Origin: Pratylenchus scribneri | Taxonomy: Eukaryota; Nematoda; Chromadorea; Rhabditida; Pratylenchidae | Length of the DNA stretch: 64,000 nucleotides | Assembly: GCA_030063045.1 (NCBI GenBank) | Contig: JAQSEB010000114.1 | Location: 2,232,001-2,296,000 of the forward strand | Reading direction: 5' to 3' | Shown here: piece by piece, positions 48,158 through 61,584 of the stretch | Numbering within the stretch: position 1 is the stretch's first letter | Layout of the letters: every line of letters begins with the position of its first letter | Notes under the pieces: generated by a model | The model's database searches: none | Told to the model about the DNA's origin: nothing | What the model saw: only the letters and a program-made list of their open reading frames with translations | Position numbers and translations under genes: made by a program

Positions 48158-49505
48158 TTATGGCAGATTTATGGCCAGAATGGTGGATAAAATCATTTAA
48201 AATTGTGATGATTTTTTTGGAATTTATTTGCTAGAAAATCCACGCAGAAATAAGTGAAAGAGGATAAAAAATTAAACAAAAGCGAGGGATGGGAATGGTC
48301 GATGAAATTTGACGGGCCAAAAGGGGAGGGGGAATTACGAGCCGATCGAGAGGCGGGGGTTGAAGGGGAATCGGCTGAAAAAGTGGCTAAATTTGTCCCA
48401 TCCACCCTCCTCAAATTATCCACTGTGCGCATTTGTGGCCTCATCTCATCGGCCCCATCCACCGTCATTGTGATGAGTTCGATCAAAAATAGCCGGCGCG
48501 CGAAAATAATCCATCAAGTAAATATGCAAAAAAATAACCGCCAATGACCGTTGCTCATCACTTTGAGTTGATGACCACACTTTGGTGAGTGCGCAAGGTG
48601 AAATTGCTTGCGCTTTTTTTGAATGTGAATTTCAATCTGTGAAAGCCAAAAGTGCTGTCTACAATTGGCTATTTTAAAATTTCTGAAATTTTTTAAAAAA
48701 TCGCATGTCTTTGAAAACCCGAATTTTTAGAGGAAAATGGCACTTCAAAAGTTTTAAATTTTCAAAAAATTAGTAAACCACTTTTTAGAGGATATTTATG
48801 GTTTTTGAATGGCTTATCGCCTTCACAAATTAGTTGCTTCTTTGTTGAAAAGAATAGCACAGAAATGAAAAGTTCTGTTCGAAATTTAAATGAATGAATT
48901 TTAAGACCCGAACTTTTGTGGAAGAATGGTTTGCTGTGGACATCCCCGGTTGGAGGATTAATCCAAAAATTGATGATGTGTCGATGCCCGGTGAAAATAT
49001 GCAAATCGACTGGATTTTTAGGAAGGAGGATTTGCGCGATGATGGTGGTTGAATGGATGGAAATGGGATGCGCTTGCGAATCACTCGATCGAACTTAAAA
49101 TGTTGGATGGGGAACATTTTAGAGGGGATTGAGGGGTAAACAACCAAAATGGTGGCAAAGAATGAATAAGGCAAAATGTGGAGATGAATTTGGGTCAATG
49201 TAAAAAAGTAACAATTCTCGATAAAACGATTGAACTTTTTGGAAGAAATTGACTAGAGGGAAATAGGAGGTTTTGGCTTATGAATTGTTGCGTCTGATTG
49301 AATGAATGAGCACAAATTGGACCAAAACAATAAACAATATGTATATGATGAATTAAATTAATTTATTCAAAATTAAATCAACATCCCATTTAATGTGATC
49401 GAAATTAGAAAACAGAAAACACTGCCATTTTTTAAACAATTTAACACCATAGTTAATTTATTTCAGAAAACAGGCGGAATTAATTTAACCGGAAAGAAAT
49501 TAAAA
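48158..49505. other. Region upstream of ptr
   Basis: No gene recognised. It holds a partial MITE family A copy (about 48720-48866). The last 35 bp before 49506 match the left flank of the big satellite array (49487-49516 versus 5311-5340, 27 of 30 bases). The ptr promoter should be at the left end. Confidence 0.5.
48720..48866. repeat. MITE family A, copy 5 (half or decayed)
   Basis: The right-hand block CACTTTTTAGAGGATATTTA followed by GGCTTATCGCCTTCACAAAT and AAAAGAATAGCACAGAAATG matches the family A terminus. The matching left terminus is not clear, so the copy is truncated or decayed. Confidence 0.55.
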
Positions 49506-50560
49506 CTTTCCGGAATGGAAATAGTGCAAATTAATTCTTTCCGTAAAGGGCAACCGGAAATAGTGCAAATTAATTCTTTCCGGAAAGTGCAACCGGAAAT
49601 AGTGCAAATTAATTCTTTCCGGAAAGTGCAACCGGAAATAGTGCAAATTAATTCTTTCCGGAAAGGGCAACCGGAAATAGTGCAAATTAATTCTTTCCGG
49701 AAAGGGCAACCGGAAATAGTGCAAATTAATTCTTTCCGGAAAGTGCAACCGGAAATAGTGCAAATTAATTCTTTCCGGAAAGGGCAACCGGAAATAGTGC
49801 AAATTAATTCTTTCCGGAAAGGGCAACTGGAAATAGTGCAAAATAATTCTTTCCGGAAAGGCAAAAGTGCAAATTAATTCTTTCCGGAAAGGGCAATTTG
49901 AAATAGTGCAAATTAATTCTTTCCGGAAAGGGCAACCGGAAATAGTGCAAATTAATTCTTTCCGGAAAGGCAAAAGTGCAAATTAATTCTTTCCGGAAAG
50001 GGCAATTTGAAATAGTGCAAATTAATTCTTTCCGGAAAGGGCAACCGGAAATAGTGCAAATTAATTCTTTCCGGAAAGTGCAACCGGAAATAGTGCAAAT
50101 TAATTCTTTCCGGAAAGGGCAACCGGAAAAAGTGCAAATTAATTCTTTCCGGAAAGGGCAACCGGAAATAGTGCAAAATAATTCTTTCCGGAAAGGGCAA
50201 CCGGAAATAGTGCAAATTAATTCTTTCCGGAAAGGGCAACCGGAAATAGTGCAAATTAATTCTTTCCGGAAAGGCAAAAGTGCAAATTAATTCTTTCCGG
50301 AAAGGGCAACCGGAAATAGTGCAAATTAATTCTTTCCGGGAAGGCAAAAGTGCAAATTAATTCTTTCCGGAAAGGGCAACCGGAAATAGTGCAAATTAAT
50401 TCTTTCCGGAAAGGGCAACCGGAAATAGTGCAAATTAATTCTTTCCGGAAAGGCAAAAGTGCAAATTAATTCTTTCTGGAAAGGGCAACCGGAAATAGTG
50501 CAAAATAATTCTTTCCGGAAAGGGCAATTTGAAATAGTGCAAATTAATTCTTTCCGGAAA
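49506..50560. repeat. Third satellite array
   Basis: About 1.05 kb of the CCGGAA repeat family upstream of ptr. Most units are 39-bp GGGCAACCGGAAATAGTGC units. Local variants include GGAAAGTGCAACC (38 bp), a short GGCAAAAGTGC unit and GGGCAATTTGAAATAG units, which are not seen in the big array. It is flanked on both sides by ACAGGCGGA followed by an A/T-rich stretch, which looks like a direct repeat around the array. Confidence 0.96.
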
Positions 50561-53500
50561 ACAGGCGGATTTATTTTTCCTTCCCATTTAATCAAATTCC
50601 AACTTTTTCCAAAAATATGCTCTTTTAAATTTCCTTCCTCATAATTTGATGTATTATTTATGGACGAATATTTCCCTGGCCCATTGGAATCCACTATTCC
50701 ATTTCATTCAAAGGGTGCATGTCCTTGAGCATTTTTTGATGGATTAATTTTGCGCAAGAAGAATTCAACAACAGCAGATGACCTGTCAAAAATACACCGA
50801 AGACAAGTGGTTTGAGGAATTATAGGAGAAGCACGGTATGGAGAGTGAAGCTTCATTTGTGATGACGGAGTCAAATTTGGGTTTTAACCTTTTTAAGTTT
50901 TAAAAATCTTTGTGGCAAAATTGCATCTATTTGCACTACAAAAACTGAATAATGACATTCCAATATGTAAATGCCATAAATGTTCATACGTTCACTCAAA
51001 AATTGTACTCTTTTTATGGTAAAAAAATTGCCTATAATCTGATGAATATTTACAATTGTTCAGAGGAAAATGTCAAATTTATTTTCCGAATAAATTTGAA
51101 TGACAACAATTGACTCATTTCATTCTTCAATTATTTTGTGGGTTATTTATTGTTGTTTTTCTCTGATTGAATGAACAAAAAACGAAAAAAAAATTCGAAA
51201 AACTCAATAAAATACAATATTTGAAAGATTTTGAACGTTTTACAACAAATATTGTAGAAATAAAATTGAATAAGTCACGAAATTGGTGTGATGAGGCACA
51301 AAAAGGGCACATGGGCCAACAAAAAAATTAGCAAATAATTCTGTAACTTGTATGAATGGATGATTTGGAAAAAATTTGTCAATGAATAAACAATGGACAA
51401 GGAATTCGTTTCATTTTTCTCTCTTTAAAGAAATGTCCATTGAGGAAATGAGCAACATTTCTAGGAAATAAAATTCACCTAAAAAATTATATGGAAAATA
51501 TTTGTAAAAATACAAAATTACATAATGATTTTTTTCAATTCAGCAATTTCCAAAATTCAATGCCGTTTATGAATTTTTTACTAGCCTCGAAGTTGGGTAT
51601 TAAATTAATTTAGTTATTTTTTAATTAAATTTTCAATTTTTATGCCAAATTCTTAGATTGCTTATAAATTTAGCAAATAAAGCAGCCTAAAAAATTCGGG
51701 ATTCATTTTTTGTTGCCTACATTTTATTGAAATTTCAACAATATTTTACTTTGTTTTTCCATATCAATTAATTCTTCCCTTTAAATTCATTTCAATTTCT
51801 CATAAATCTACGGCAATCTTGGAGTGTGCCCCCACTGGTGCAGGTGTGGCCAATTTTGTCTTTAAGCACAATCTCCATCAGCAGATTATCCTTTCCCAAA
51901 TCTTTACTTGGCCAAAACCCGCGCACGGCACATTGACTTCTTGACCATTTTGTGCCCTTCTCTATTTGGTCACCTCAAATCCTTCCTCCCTTTTCACCAA
52001 TTATTATGCAATCAAATTGGTCACCCAAAATTGGGCATTGATTTTAGATTTGACACAAAAATTAGGTGGCATTTTCATTTAATCGGCCAAAACATTTTAA
52101 CCATTCATTTTGGGTCCCCCTTTTTATTCCTCTTCGTAGGCATCCTGGTCTAAGCTTTCGTCCACAAATCGTTAAACCCGTATCCCTGAGGCAATGCCCA
52201 CAACAACTGTACAACAACCACTAGGCCAAAACCATTCCCCCGTTTATGGCCCACAAGGGGGCACACTAAAATGCCCCTTCTCCCTCTCATTTTTGGGGAC
52301 ATCAGCCAGACCCATAAATGGGAAGGAAGGAAGGTTTTAGCGCACACAAATTTTATGGCACATTTTGGAATAAAAAAGGGGGCAAAATATGGGAGGAAGA
52401 ATAATGAAAATTTGGAATGAAAAGAGGAAGGATGAAATTGGCACATAGAAGTAAGAAGCAAAATGCTTTCTCTGGATGCTGGAAGATGATCCGAGAAATC
52501 AACGAATCCTTAGAAAACATTGAGCGATTTTGTCCTATACTTTCCTCAAAAGGACTGGCCTAATTTACAATTCTCATTTTTGATCAGGGTGAAATGGATG
52601 CCAAAATATGACAAGAAATTGAAATCTTTTGGCCATAATTATTTGGCTTTTATCATTTGACTGATTTAATCATTTTAACCTAATGGATTCTTCTTATATA
52701 AGAAAAATAAAAAAGAATGTTTATTTCGTGAAGAGGTAATGTTCATCAACAAAAAATGATTTTTTAAATCAAATATATTGGCCATAAGGAAATCTTTTAG
52801 GTCTTATTTTGCTTTAGATTTAGGCTGTGGCTTAAAATTAGTAGGAATGAGATTTACAATTGAGTCCGATTTGGCCATGTTTTTGGGTTAATTTTAAACA
52901 TGAGAAGTTTTTGCAAAATTTATTCATTTTTATTTTAAAATTATCATAAATGACCTCATTTTAATAAATATTTCTCATTAATGCTAAATGAACTGCTCAA
53001 TGGAATGGAAGCTGGCGGTGTATTTTTCATATTCTGCACTTTCCAAATTATCATTCATATTGTTTTTGGGTTTGAATCATTCCATGCCTCCTAATTTAGG
53101 TATATTGTTATTGTGGAGGGAAAATTGGCTGGAATAATGTTTGTGGGTAAGGAAGGGTCCAAAATAAGCCGAAATGTGCGCGAAATTGACCCCACACAAT
53201 TCTCCCATTATCCCCCTTGGAACAGCTGTCCAACACGGTGGGTGGAGGCTGGAGGTCCATTCATTCAATTCAGCACCCAAAATTGTTTCTTCCTTCCTTC
53301 CTCCCGGTAATTAACTTGGCCAATGGCCACACAGCCTTCCAATGGGGATATGCGAATTGGATGAGGGGAGGAAATGTCCATTATCCCTTCTAGAAGGGTG
53401 GGGGCCACACATTATCCCGCTCAATGTCCCCTTCCCCATGCCATCTAAATCCGCCATATTCCTTCCCTTCCCTCATTCTTTCTTGAAGCCATTTTTTTGG

Positions 53501-56500
53501 TTATTCCATCAACTTATATTGTGGGAAAATATGATGAATTGATGAGATGGGAAATGTGGCCAATTTGAATGAAAATGAATTGTTTTGAGATTCAAAATGA
53601 GCCATAATTTCTTCAAAAAATGTGGCCAAATCCTTCAATTCTGTCCCAATTCAGTAAAAAGTCATCAAAAAGGTGATAAATGGAATATTTCCTACCTGCC
53701 ATTTTGTCCCCTTCTTCCCAATATTTCCTCAAAATATTCAAATCTCGTACATTTTTCAACGGCTTATTCGCCTTCCCTTCCATTTGGCTCTGCTTTTTAG
53801 TGCGGGGCCAAATCCGCGCACCCTTCCTTCCACTTTCTGGGCAACGCACCTGCCCGCCACTGAATCCCTTCCTTTTTATAAAGACGATAATAATCACTTA
53901 TTCATAAAAGGGAAGGGGGCAATGGCATTGACAATAGTGGATTTGGGGGCATTTGGGGATGAATTGATGGGTGGACGAAGTTTGTGTTGGCCTTTGAAAC
54001 AACAAAACTTACAACCGGGAAATGAATGAATAATCGACCAAAAATTGAACCAAACGAACTTTTTAGCACAAAATCAACAACAAAAACAATCATCAAATTT
54101 GGTATTAAATTCCTCATTTTTAAATTGGCCATTTGAAGGCTGTTTTGATAATTTTTTTGCCATTTTTCGTACTCATTTTATACCGTAAAATGTTCACCGT
54201 CCAATTTTCGTACATCTACATATGCCAAAATATGCAATGATAATCATTGGTCATCAATTCATTCTGCCCCCTTCTTTTTCACATTTTCCGCTGTTCAGCA
54301 AAATATTCTGCTGCCTTTTTTTTGCAAAATTTTCAGCCTTCCACTTTTTTTGGTCCAATTTTGTCCAACAGTGAATTATTTATTTTCCATTTTCATTGCA
54401 AAAATGTTGTGGCGAATATTTTGTCATCAAAATGGCTTTTCCTCCAAAAATTAACCAAAATTTGAAATTTTTAGTTGGTCAATTTTGGAGAAAATAAAAT
54501 TGATTACATTTTTATATTTTAATTTGGATTATTTAGGAATAATTTTGAATCATTCCTCTACAAAAAAAATTACTCAAAAATTCCATTTTTACAAAATTTG
54601 AAAAATTCCAGCAAAATGAAAAGATGAAAACCGAAGGAAATGGAATGTTTTTGAATTTAGTGAGGGAAGGGTGGATTACCGTAATGATTAATGTTGCTGA
54701 TGAGGCCGCGATTTGAGGGATTTGTGGCAAATACACAAAAATGGATGGCACCCCAAAAGGTGCATTAAAAACACCCTTGAATGTGGCCAATATTCCTCCC
54801 TCCCCTAACCTTGGCGCATCCCCGCATTTGGCCACATTTGTTGGACATCGCCATCCACCCCAATCCCGACAATCACAAAATGTGGCAGGCACATCAATCC
54901 ATTAGTGAGATTGGAATATTTTCACGAGGTTGTGGCGCCCCCATATTCCCCTATGGCACATTTGCCCCGGTTGGCTTTATCCCCCAATCCCCCAATGGGT
55001 CGATATACCCGAGTGTGACCGGCACCCAAAAAATGCGCCGCCAAAACCAACCATCAAACCAATTTTGTGACCACACTTTCCCCTCAACAAATTCAAATCT
55101 TTCCATCCATTCATTTTAGTTTCAAAATCATTTACGGCCTTTCCCATTCCCATTATTCCATTTATTTGGGGGAATTGTTGCCTTTTCCCTGGCGAATACC
55201 CTCAATTATAATTCGTTGATTTCTTTGTTATTTTTAAGCAATTTTTAGGCAATTTTGGACCAAAAATAAATTCACAATATACCATAATCATAATATAATT
55301 CCATTTGCAATTTTTTCACACTTTCTTTTTATTCCATTGTTAAAAATGATGAATTGTTATTTATGAATAATGTTTTTTTTTGAATGCTTTGGAGACAATT
55401 TTGGGCGTTCAATTCATTCAAATTGTGATTGTGAGGGATGAATGGGGTTTGCCTTTTTGAATAAGTACCCAATTTTGGATACAAAATTAATTCTTTTTTT
55501 GATTGAAATTTTCTTCAGGATTTTATTTAATGTTTAATTCGTTTTTGACATATTTTAAAATTTATTCAAAATTAATTTGACCAATTATAAGCAAAGAGCA
55601 GGTTTATATGCAAATGTGAATATAAATATGTTTTTAGTTTGCACTCTATATGTGGGTTTTTTTTGGGTATACATAAATAATGTTATTTTTGATGATATTT
55701 TGGATAGAGTGTTTTAATTAAGATTAAGAGTAACTTTATTTTTCATCTTTTTTGCATATTTTTGGATTTCTAGTAAGAATTGTGCGTCAAAAATACATTA
55801 AAAAATTAAATGTTTTATGATTTTTGAAAAAAGTTTACATATTTTGACTTTTTTCGTTTATATAAATCCACTCTACTAATTATTAAAATATAATTTATAC
55901 ATCAATACATAGGCAAAAAGAAACCCAAAAAGAGGCAAAATGAATTACCCCCAGGGATCCATCAAAAGAAGAAGAGTTCTTTTTCTCCTTCCCTCACATC
56001 AGAGTCAAAGGCAAAGTGGGCATACCGTATATTTGGTCCCAGAGCAAAGGATGGAAGGAAGAGAAGGAGGGGAGGGGGAATTGAGGCTGTTGGAGGCAAT
56101 GTTGGATGGATGGATGGACGGATGAGTGGCTGGAAATGGAATAGGATGAGGGGGAAATTGGTCGGATGGAATGATGGGTTTGTTGTTTTTCAAACCAACC
56201 GACAAACCGACTGCCACAACTTGCCCATCCCCAAAGAGGAGGGGCGGAGACCAAAAAAGGCAGTTGGCAAGGACAGACCAAAACACCCACCCAATTCCCT
56301 CAACGCCCTTTGCCGCGGGATGGGTTTCTTTCCAACCACCCTTTTCCTATTTTGCCAGCTTCAGCAACCATTCGTCCGGTCCCTCACACACATAATCCAT
56401 GTATTCATTCAGTCCCGCCCCTCCAAGTCCCCTCCCTTCCATTCCTTCTTCCATTTAAGCCGGTGGAAAGGGAGGCTTCATCCTGGGAGAAAATGCTCCG

Positions 56501-57495
56501 AGGGAGGCAGAGGAATAAGCCGACTAGAACCAAAACAAAATATACAGAAATTTTATAGTTTTAGTAAAGGATGGCCTTACAAAACCACAAAAAAGTTTGC
56601 CTAAAATTCATTTTCCTTAAATATTTTTATGATTTGGCAATCTTTTTCTTCCACATTTTCACTATTTAAGGATGGCCTTTCCCAAAAAGTCCAAAAAAAT
56701 AGGTTGCATGAAATTCAATTTCATAGTTTTTGGACTATTCTTTATTTCTACTCCATTCCTTATTTCCACATTTCCCCCTTAATAACCAATTCCACAGGTT
56801 CCCCTCTCTTCTACCCATCATTATTTTGTCGGCTGTCAATTCCAGAGACGGCATCCTCCTTTCTTTGTGCCCATCAAAATGCTGCCTCTCACCCACCAAT
56901 GAATGTGCCACAAAATCCACCAAAGCCAAACGCAAATTCCCCCCCCCCCCCCCCTTTTTCTCGACTGCGCATCTCCTTTCCTTCCTTCAATTTCTTCCCC
57001 ACAATTCGCCATTTTGTGTTTGCGCCTCCCGGCGAGGGGCAAAATTTGCCGCCGAGCATTGGCTTCTTCTCCCCTTCCAGGCCACATTTTGCCTTCTCTT
57101 TTTTCCATCCGGCTATCCGCTCCAAAACTGAAATTTTAATTTATTCCCCCTTTTGTCCCCTTTCAATTCCGTTTGCCGCATTTTTATGCCCTCCCTAAAA
57201 CTCTTCCAAAATGGCCCATTTCGCCCCCTCTCCCAAAAATTATTCCTCCGGCATTTTGCTGCCATTCGAGACCTTCCATCCTCCTCTCCCTCCATTTTGA
57301 CTCAACCTATTCCCCCTTTCCATTTTAGCCAGGAATCAATTGTCCAAAAAGGCCGACGAATTCGCCGCCCAAAAAAGAATCCAAAACATTGGCCACAAAA
57401 AATTCCCTCGGGACTAAATTGTGCCAACTGAGACAAAAGATCCACCCACAAATTGATTTCTTCCCTTTACTATAATTCGGTGCCCCAGCCGAGGA
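50561..57495. other. Long non-coding region
   Basis: About 7 kb in which I could not support any gene. Open frames are short, present on both strands, and made of low-complexity codons from pyrimidine-rich (CCTTCC, CCATTTTGG) sequence. Sub-features are a GGATG microsatellite near 56103-56124 and a run of about 16 C at 56939-56954. The region could include the promoter or a 5' untranslated exon of the plus-strand gene that starts at 57496. Confidence 0.5.
56939..56954. repeat. Poly-C tract
   Basis: A run of about 16 C in a pyrimidine-rich region; its length is likely uncertain. Confidence 0.8.
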
Positions 57496-58308
57496 ATGGT
57501 CGCCGAAATGCAGCAAGCAGCCGGCACCATCACCCAACATTGTTCAAATCAACAGCAGGAAAATGTGCCGGTGAACAACCTTCAAAGGTGAGTCCTCAAC
57601 TTCTATAATGTTGGCTGATGTATTTTGCTTTGATTTATCAATTTACCCTTTTAAAATGTGTCATTTTATCGGATTTTAGCTTCTAATCTATTATATTGGA
57701 TAAGCCTAAACTTGTCGTCTGGCCAACTTGACGCCGTTTATAATAACTCATCAAAGATTGAGCCAATTTTAATAATTTTGTTATCAAATTAAAGAAAAGA
57801 CATTTGGCTTATTAAATTTATTTAAAATGGTTTAGAATTGATGAAGTTGTGCCCATAAAATCGCTGAAAATATTGCTAATCTGTAGTAATGTCATTTTAA
57901 ATAGTTTTTTGAGCATATCTCCAACAATTCTGAATCCATTTAAATAAAATTAATATCATTTAATAGCCATTAGTTTTATCTTTAATTTGATAGTAAAATT
58001 ATCATAATAGGTTCAGTCCTTGTTGAATTATATTATAATAAATGGCGTCAAGTTGGGTAGTTCCCTTATCCTCTATCATATTTTTTGGGAAAATTTTGGC
58101 ATTAAATTCATTGTATTCCCAAAAATTTGTAGGCCAAAATTGGAGGAGGAATGCCTGCCGGAATCCTCCTCATCAATGATGGAAAATGGCAGCAATATTA
58201 ATATTATTGGCCAAATAAATTCCCAATTTGACATTGAGGAAAACAAATTCAAGCAGGATAATGCGGGAAATGTTAATGCCGCGGGGACAGAAGATGGCAT
58301 GAAAACAG
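57496..58308 (+). CDS. Two 5' exons of an unrecognised plus-strand gene (partial)
   Basis: Exon 57496..57587 starts with MVAEMQQAAGTITQHCSNQQ and ends AG|GTGAGT. Exon 58133..58308 begins after TTTGTAG and encodes RPKLEEECLPESSSSMMENG, then an Asn/Gln/acidic stretch, ending ACAG|GTAAAA. The phases join correctly (2+1), giving about 89 residues. There is no recognised domain; the composition suggests a disordered N-terminus. Further exons would lie to the right, but I found none before 64000, so either the next intron exceeds 5 kb or the frame simply reads on through the donor to a stop at 58401. The lack of homology makes this the weakest gene call. Confidence 0.4.
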
Positions 58309-58631
58309 GTAAAATTGATGGGAATGGAACGTATAAAGGGGGAGGTGGAGGGATTAATTTTGGACAATTGAATGGTTTCTTCCATTGCCAATTTATATTT
58401 TAAAATTCAAAAGAATTAGAGAGAAACATTGAAGTAGGCCAATATATTTGGTGGGCTTCACAAAAGCAGATTAAAAATTCAAAAATATTATTGGTCGAAT
58501 AAAGGGAAAGGCGATTGTGCAGAAAATCTTTTTAAGATGCCCTTTCAACAAAAATATTTCCTGAATTTTAGTATGGATTCCAATTCAAAGATCTCCTTTA
58601 AATTAATTAATTAATGCCAAATTACTGCATA

Positions 58632-59544
58632 CAGGGTGCGTAAAAAGTTCCCGGACAGATTTTAATATGAAATTTTACCTTTTTACATTCAAGATTTTAA
58701 AATTTTCTTTTTAAAATCAAATTCTCCAATCTTTTTTACTCTTATATCAACTATGATAGGCCTGTTAATAATTAACTAAATTATTTTATAATTTTTTAAA
58801 AAAAGGTCCATTCATTTTAATCCTGAAAATCCCTTTTTTGATGAAAAATTCTTTAGGGCATAACTCTAGAATGGGAAAATGAAAATTTATAAAATTTTCA
58901 GGATTAATAATTCCATATCCTGGCTTCATAAATTGCTAAAAATTTTGAACCCCACCTTGAATATAAAAAAGTGGCATTGAAAAATATTGAAAAAATCGTG
59001 CGGACTGGAGGAAACCCAAAAATCGGCCTAAAAATCCCCTTCAAAAATAGTCTCAAAATATGATGGCTGGTCTCAAAATTTGCCTTTTTCATAAAAATAG
59101 ATAGAAGAGTAATATTTAGGCAGAAAGAACACAAATGGTCAAAGAAATTCAGAATTTGAAAATTTTGATTTTTCAAATCACATTTTGGTATCAAAAAGTT
59201 CGTCTAGGCTAACTTGGTTAATTTTTAATATTTCGATTTTCTCTTTCGGTATTATTTGACACTACATCTGAGATATTATAAAATATATTTAAAAAATTTT
59301 AATTCTCATTTTAAACATTGATAAAAATTAAAATGGAGTAAAAAATGGGCCGGACATTTGTACACCGAGGAGGACATGTATTCAAGTCCGCCTCCCAAAG
59401 GAGAGTCTTCAAATTCCCAAATCATTTAATAATTCCAATAAAGGGCAAAATAATTTATTATTATACCAAAAATGAAAAAAATTTATTCATCCAAAAAATT
59501 TTTATAATGAAAAAACCGTGTCCGGGAACTTTTTACGCACCCTG
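58632..59544. mobile_element. Non-autonomous Tc1/mariner-type element (913 bp)
   Basis: The termini are perfect 26-bp inverted repeats: the left begins CAGGGTGCGTAAAAAGTTCC and the right ends GGAACTTTTTACGCACCCTG. A TA dinucleotide flanks each side (58630-58631 and 59545-59546), the target duplication of the Tc1/mariner superfamily. No open frame resembles a transposase or a DDE catalytic domain, so it must have been mobilised in trans. A tRNA-like B-box segment (about 59365-59400) lies inside the right end. The perfect termini suggest recent activity. Confidence 0.88.
59345..59405 (+). repeat. tRNA-like B-box segment inside the DNA element
   Basis: GGACATTTGTACACCGAGG, then GTATTCAAGTCCGCCTCCC, resembles a tRNA T-arm/acceptor region with matching GGAGG/CCTCC arms. 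It may be a SINE fragment nested in the element or chance similarity. Confidence 0.35.
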
Positions 59545-59670
59545 TAAATACGCGAATTTATAGTTTATAGTGTTATAGCCAAATATATGATTTATTGTTT
59601 TGAGGTTAAATTCTCATAGGAAGGATCATGAGCTAAAAATTCAGAAACGGGACGTTTCGGTAACTTGGAC

Positions 59671-59935
59671 CCATTTTTATGGCCATAATTCAACAAGGAA
59701 GCAATCAATTTGGGAAAGCGACGTGCCATATGAATGACCTAAACATCCTCTAAAAATGGCTTTTCTAAAGCAATAAAATATGTAAAATAGCCACTTTTCC
59801 TCAAAAATTTGGGCTAATTTTCGTAAAATTTAGAAATGCCACTTTTTAGAGGACATTTATAGGACTATAAAATGATATATCTCTTTCATAGATTGGCAAT
59901 CGCCTCACTGAAATAAACTTAAATTAAAGAATGGC
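59671..59935. repeat. MITE family A, copy 6
   Basis: The left end is TTATGGCCATAATTCAACAA with an AAGCAATCAATTTGGGAAAG block. The right end is ATTGGCAATCGCCTCACTGA and AAAGAATGGCC. It is shorter than the other copies (about 265 bp) because of loss in the centre. Confidence 0.75.
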
Positions 59936-61584
59936 CAATGAACCTACTACATAAAATTCTGCGAATAAAAGCTGCATTTTGTACACCAATTTTTTACCGT
60001 CTACCTCTCTTTGTTCATTTATTTGGAAAAATTTGCACAAAGAACTCAAAAATTTACCTCATCAATTTGGTCTTTTGTTGGTCAACAAATTTAGTGCATT
60101 AAAATGGTTTTGGTTTGAATTGTTCCATTCTAAATTATACATCCATTCGTTTTGGCCAATATATTGCCATCATCCCTCCATCCAAATCCGTCATCCATCT
60201 ATTCCATATTTTCTTCTTTTCCGGACTCCCATCTTTTCTTGCATTTGCATAATCGCAGCAGCCCCTTCCCCATATTTTGTGCCTTTATCCGGTGCCCATT
60301 TTGCGCTTTTTGCGGGTATTTTGGTGGTCCATAGAAGGATTATTCCGCTTTCCTTCCTTTCCTACCCAAAAAATGCGCTCCATGAATTGGCCAAAATGTG
60401 AATGGTCGATGGCAAATGGCAATTGAAAAATGAAAAAAATGCGGCTTGGGAGGTTAAAAATGAGGGAAAATTTGGGGCCAAAATTGGCCAAAAAATTTGG
60501 TAAAATATTTTTGGAGATTTATTCATTCAAATTCATTCGAATTTATCATTCCATTCAATGCCCAACATCAATTAATTTTGTACTGAAATCCTTCTTCCCT
60601 TTCGCCCATTTATTTGCCTAATGCACAAAAAAACAACCTTTCGTGCCATTCATTGAAAAAATACAAAAATAAATTTTCTGACTTTTCCGTCGCTAGCCTT
60701 TCAAAAATTGTCCTCCTCAGTTTTGTTTTGTGCCATTTTACCTTTATTCCTCCCTCTCTCGATTGAGGACATTTTGTCGAAAAAATTGTTTTTCCCAGGC
60801 GCACAATTTCCCACCCCAAAAATGGGCTACAAATTTGGTCGAGCCTGTTGAATTTCCCCTTGCCTTCCTTTTGCGCATACCGATAAAAGGCTTGAAGAAT
60901 GGCGGGAATAGAAGGAATGGATTCCCAGGGAATTTGGATTATTCAAAGGGCAAAATTTTCCGAACCACCCAAAATGGCATTTCCTCTTTTCATTCTCCAT
61001 ATTAGGATGGCATTTTTGAACAAAGAGAAATGCCTGGTTAATCAATTGCCAGCTCTTTTTTTTGGCAAAAGATTAAATTTCGGTCGATTTTGGTTTCAGA
61101 AAATCGATGAAATTAAGGAACTGTGCTCAAAATAACCTAAAATATGATAAACCGAAACGACAAACCGACATCTTTTAAAAAACTGAATACCAAATTCTGC
61201 GAAAATCTTGGTTTAAAACCGATTTTGAATTACTCATAGTTGCCTTTTGCCTATTTTAAAAAGAGAGAGAGTTCAATTTAAAATGGAATACATATTAAAA
61301 TTAAATTGGCCACAATTATATTGGCCATTTTCTTCCCATTTTGGCACAAACATTCATTAATCAGAACAGTTCAATTACAGAGATCAAAAATGGCTGGGAA
61401 AATAAAAAATTTATTTTTGATATCTTTTTTTAAGGACGGCACAAACTCCTTCCTCCTTCATTCAAATCCTTTCGTCCATTTTCCCATAAATTAGGCCTCC
61501 TACATTTCCCCCTTTTGTTCAGCCAAATAATAAACAACTTTTTGTGACATTTTCCAAGCCCAGCCAACAGTAATATTTTCATAT

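Noticed and set aside
54533..55119. Overlapping 112- and 119-codon frames on opposite strands as a gene
   Set aside because: Low-complexity Pro/Ile/Phe content, no splice context and no family similarity; both strands are equally open.
56110..57198. Frames of 160-190 codons in pyrimidine-rich DNA
   Set aside because: They arise from CCTTCC/CCATTT-rich sequence with microsatellites and a poly-C run; the peptides are Pro/Ser/Phe repeats without recognisable domains.
58904..59194. 96-codon minus-strand frame inside the 913-bp element as a transposase remnant
   Set aside because: Phe/Ile/Leu-rich with no DDE motif or helix-turn-helix; it looks like chance in A+T-rich DNA.
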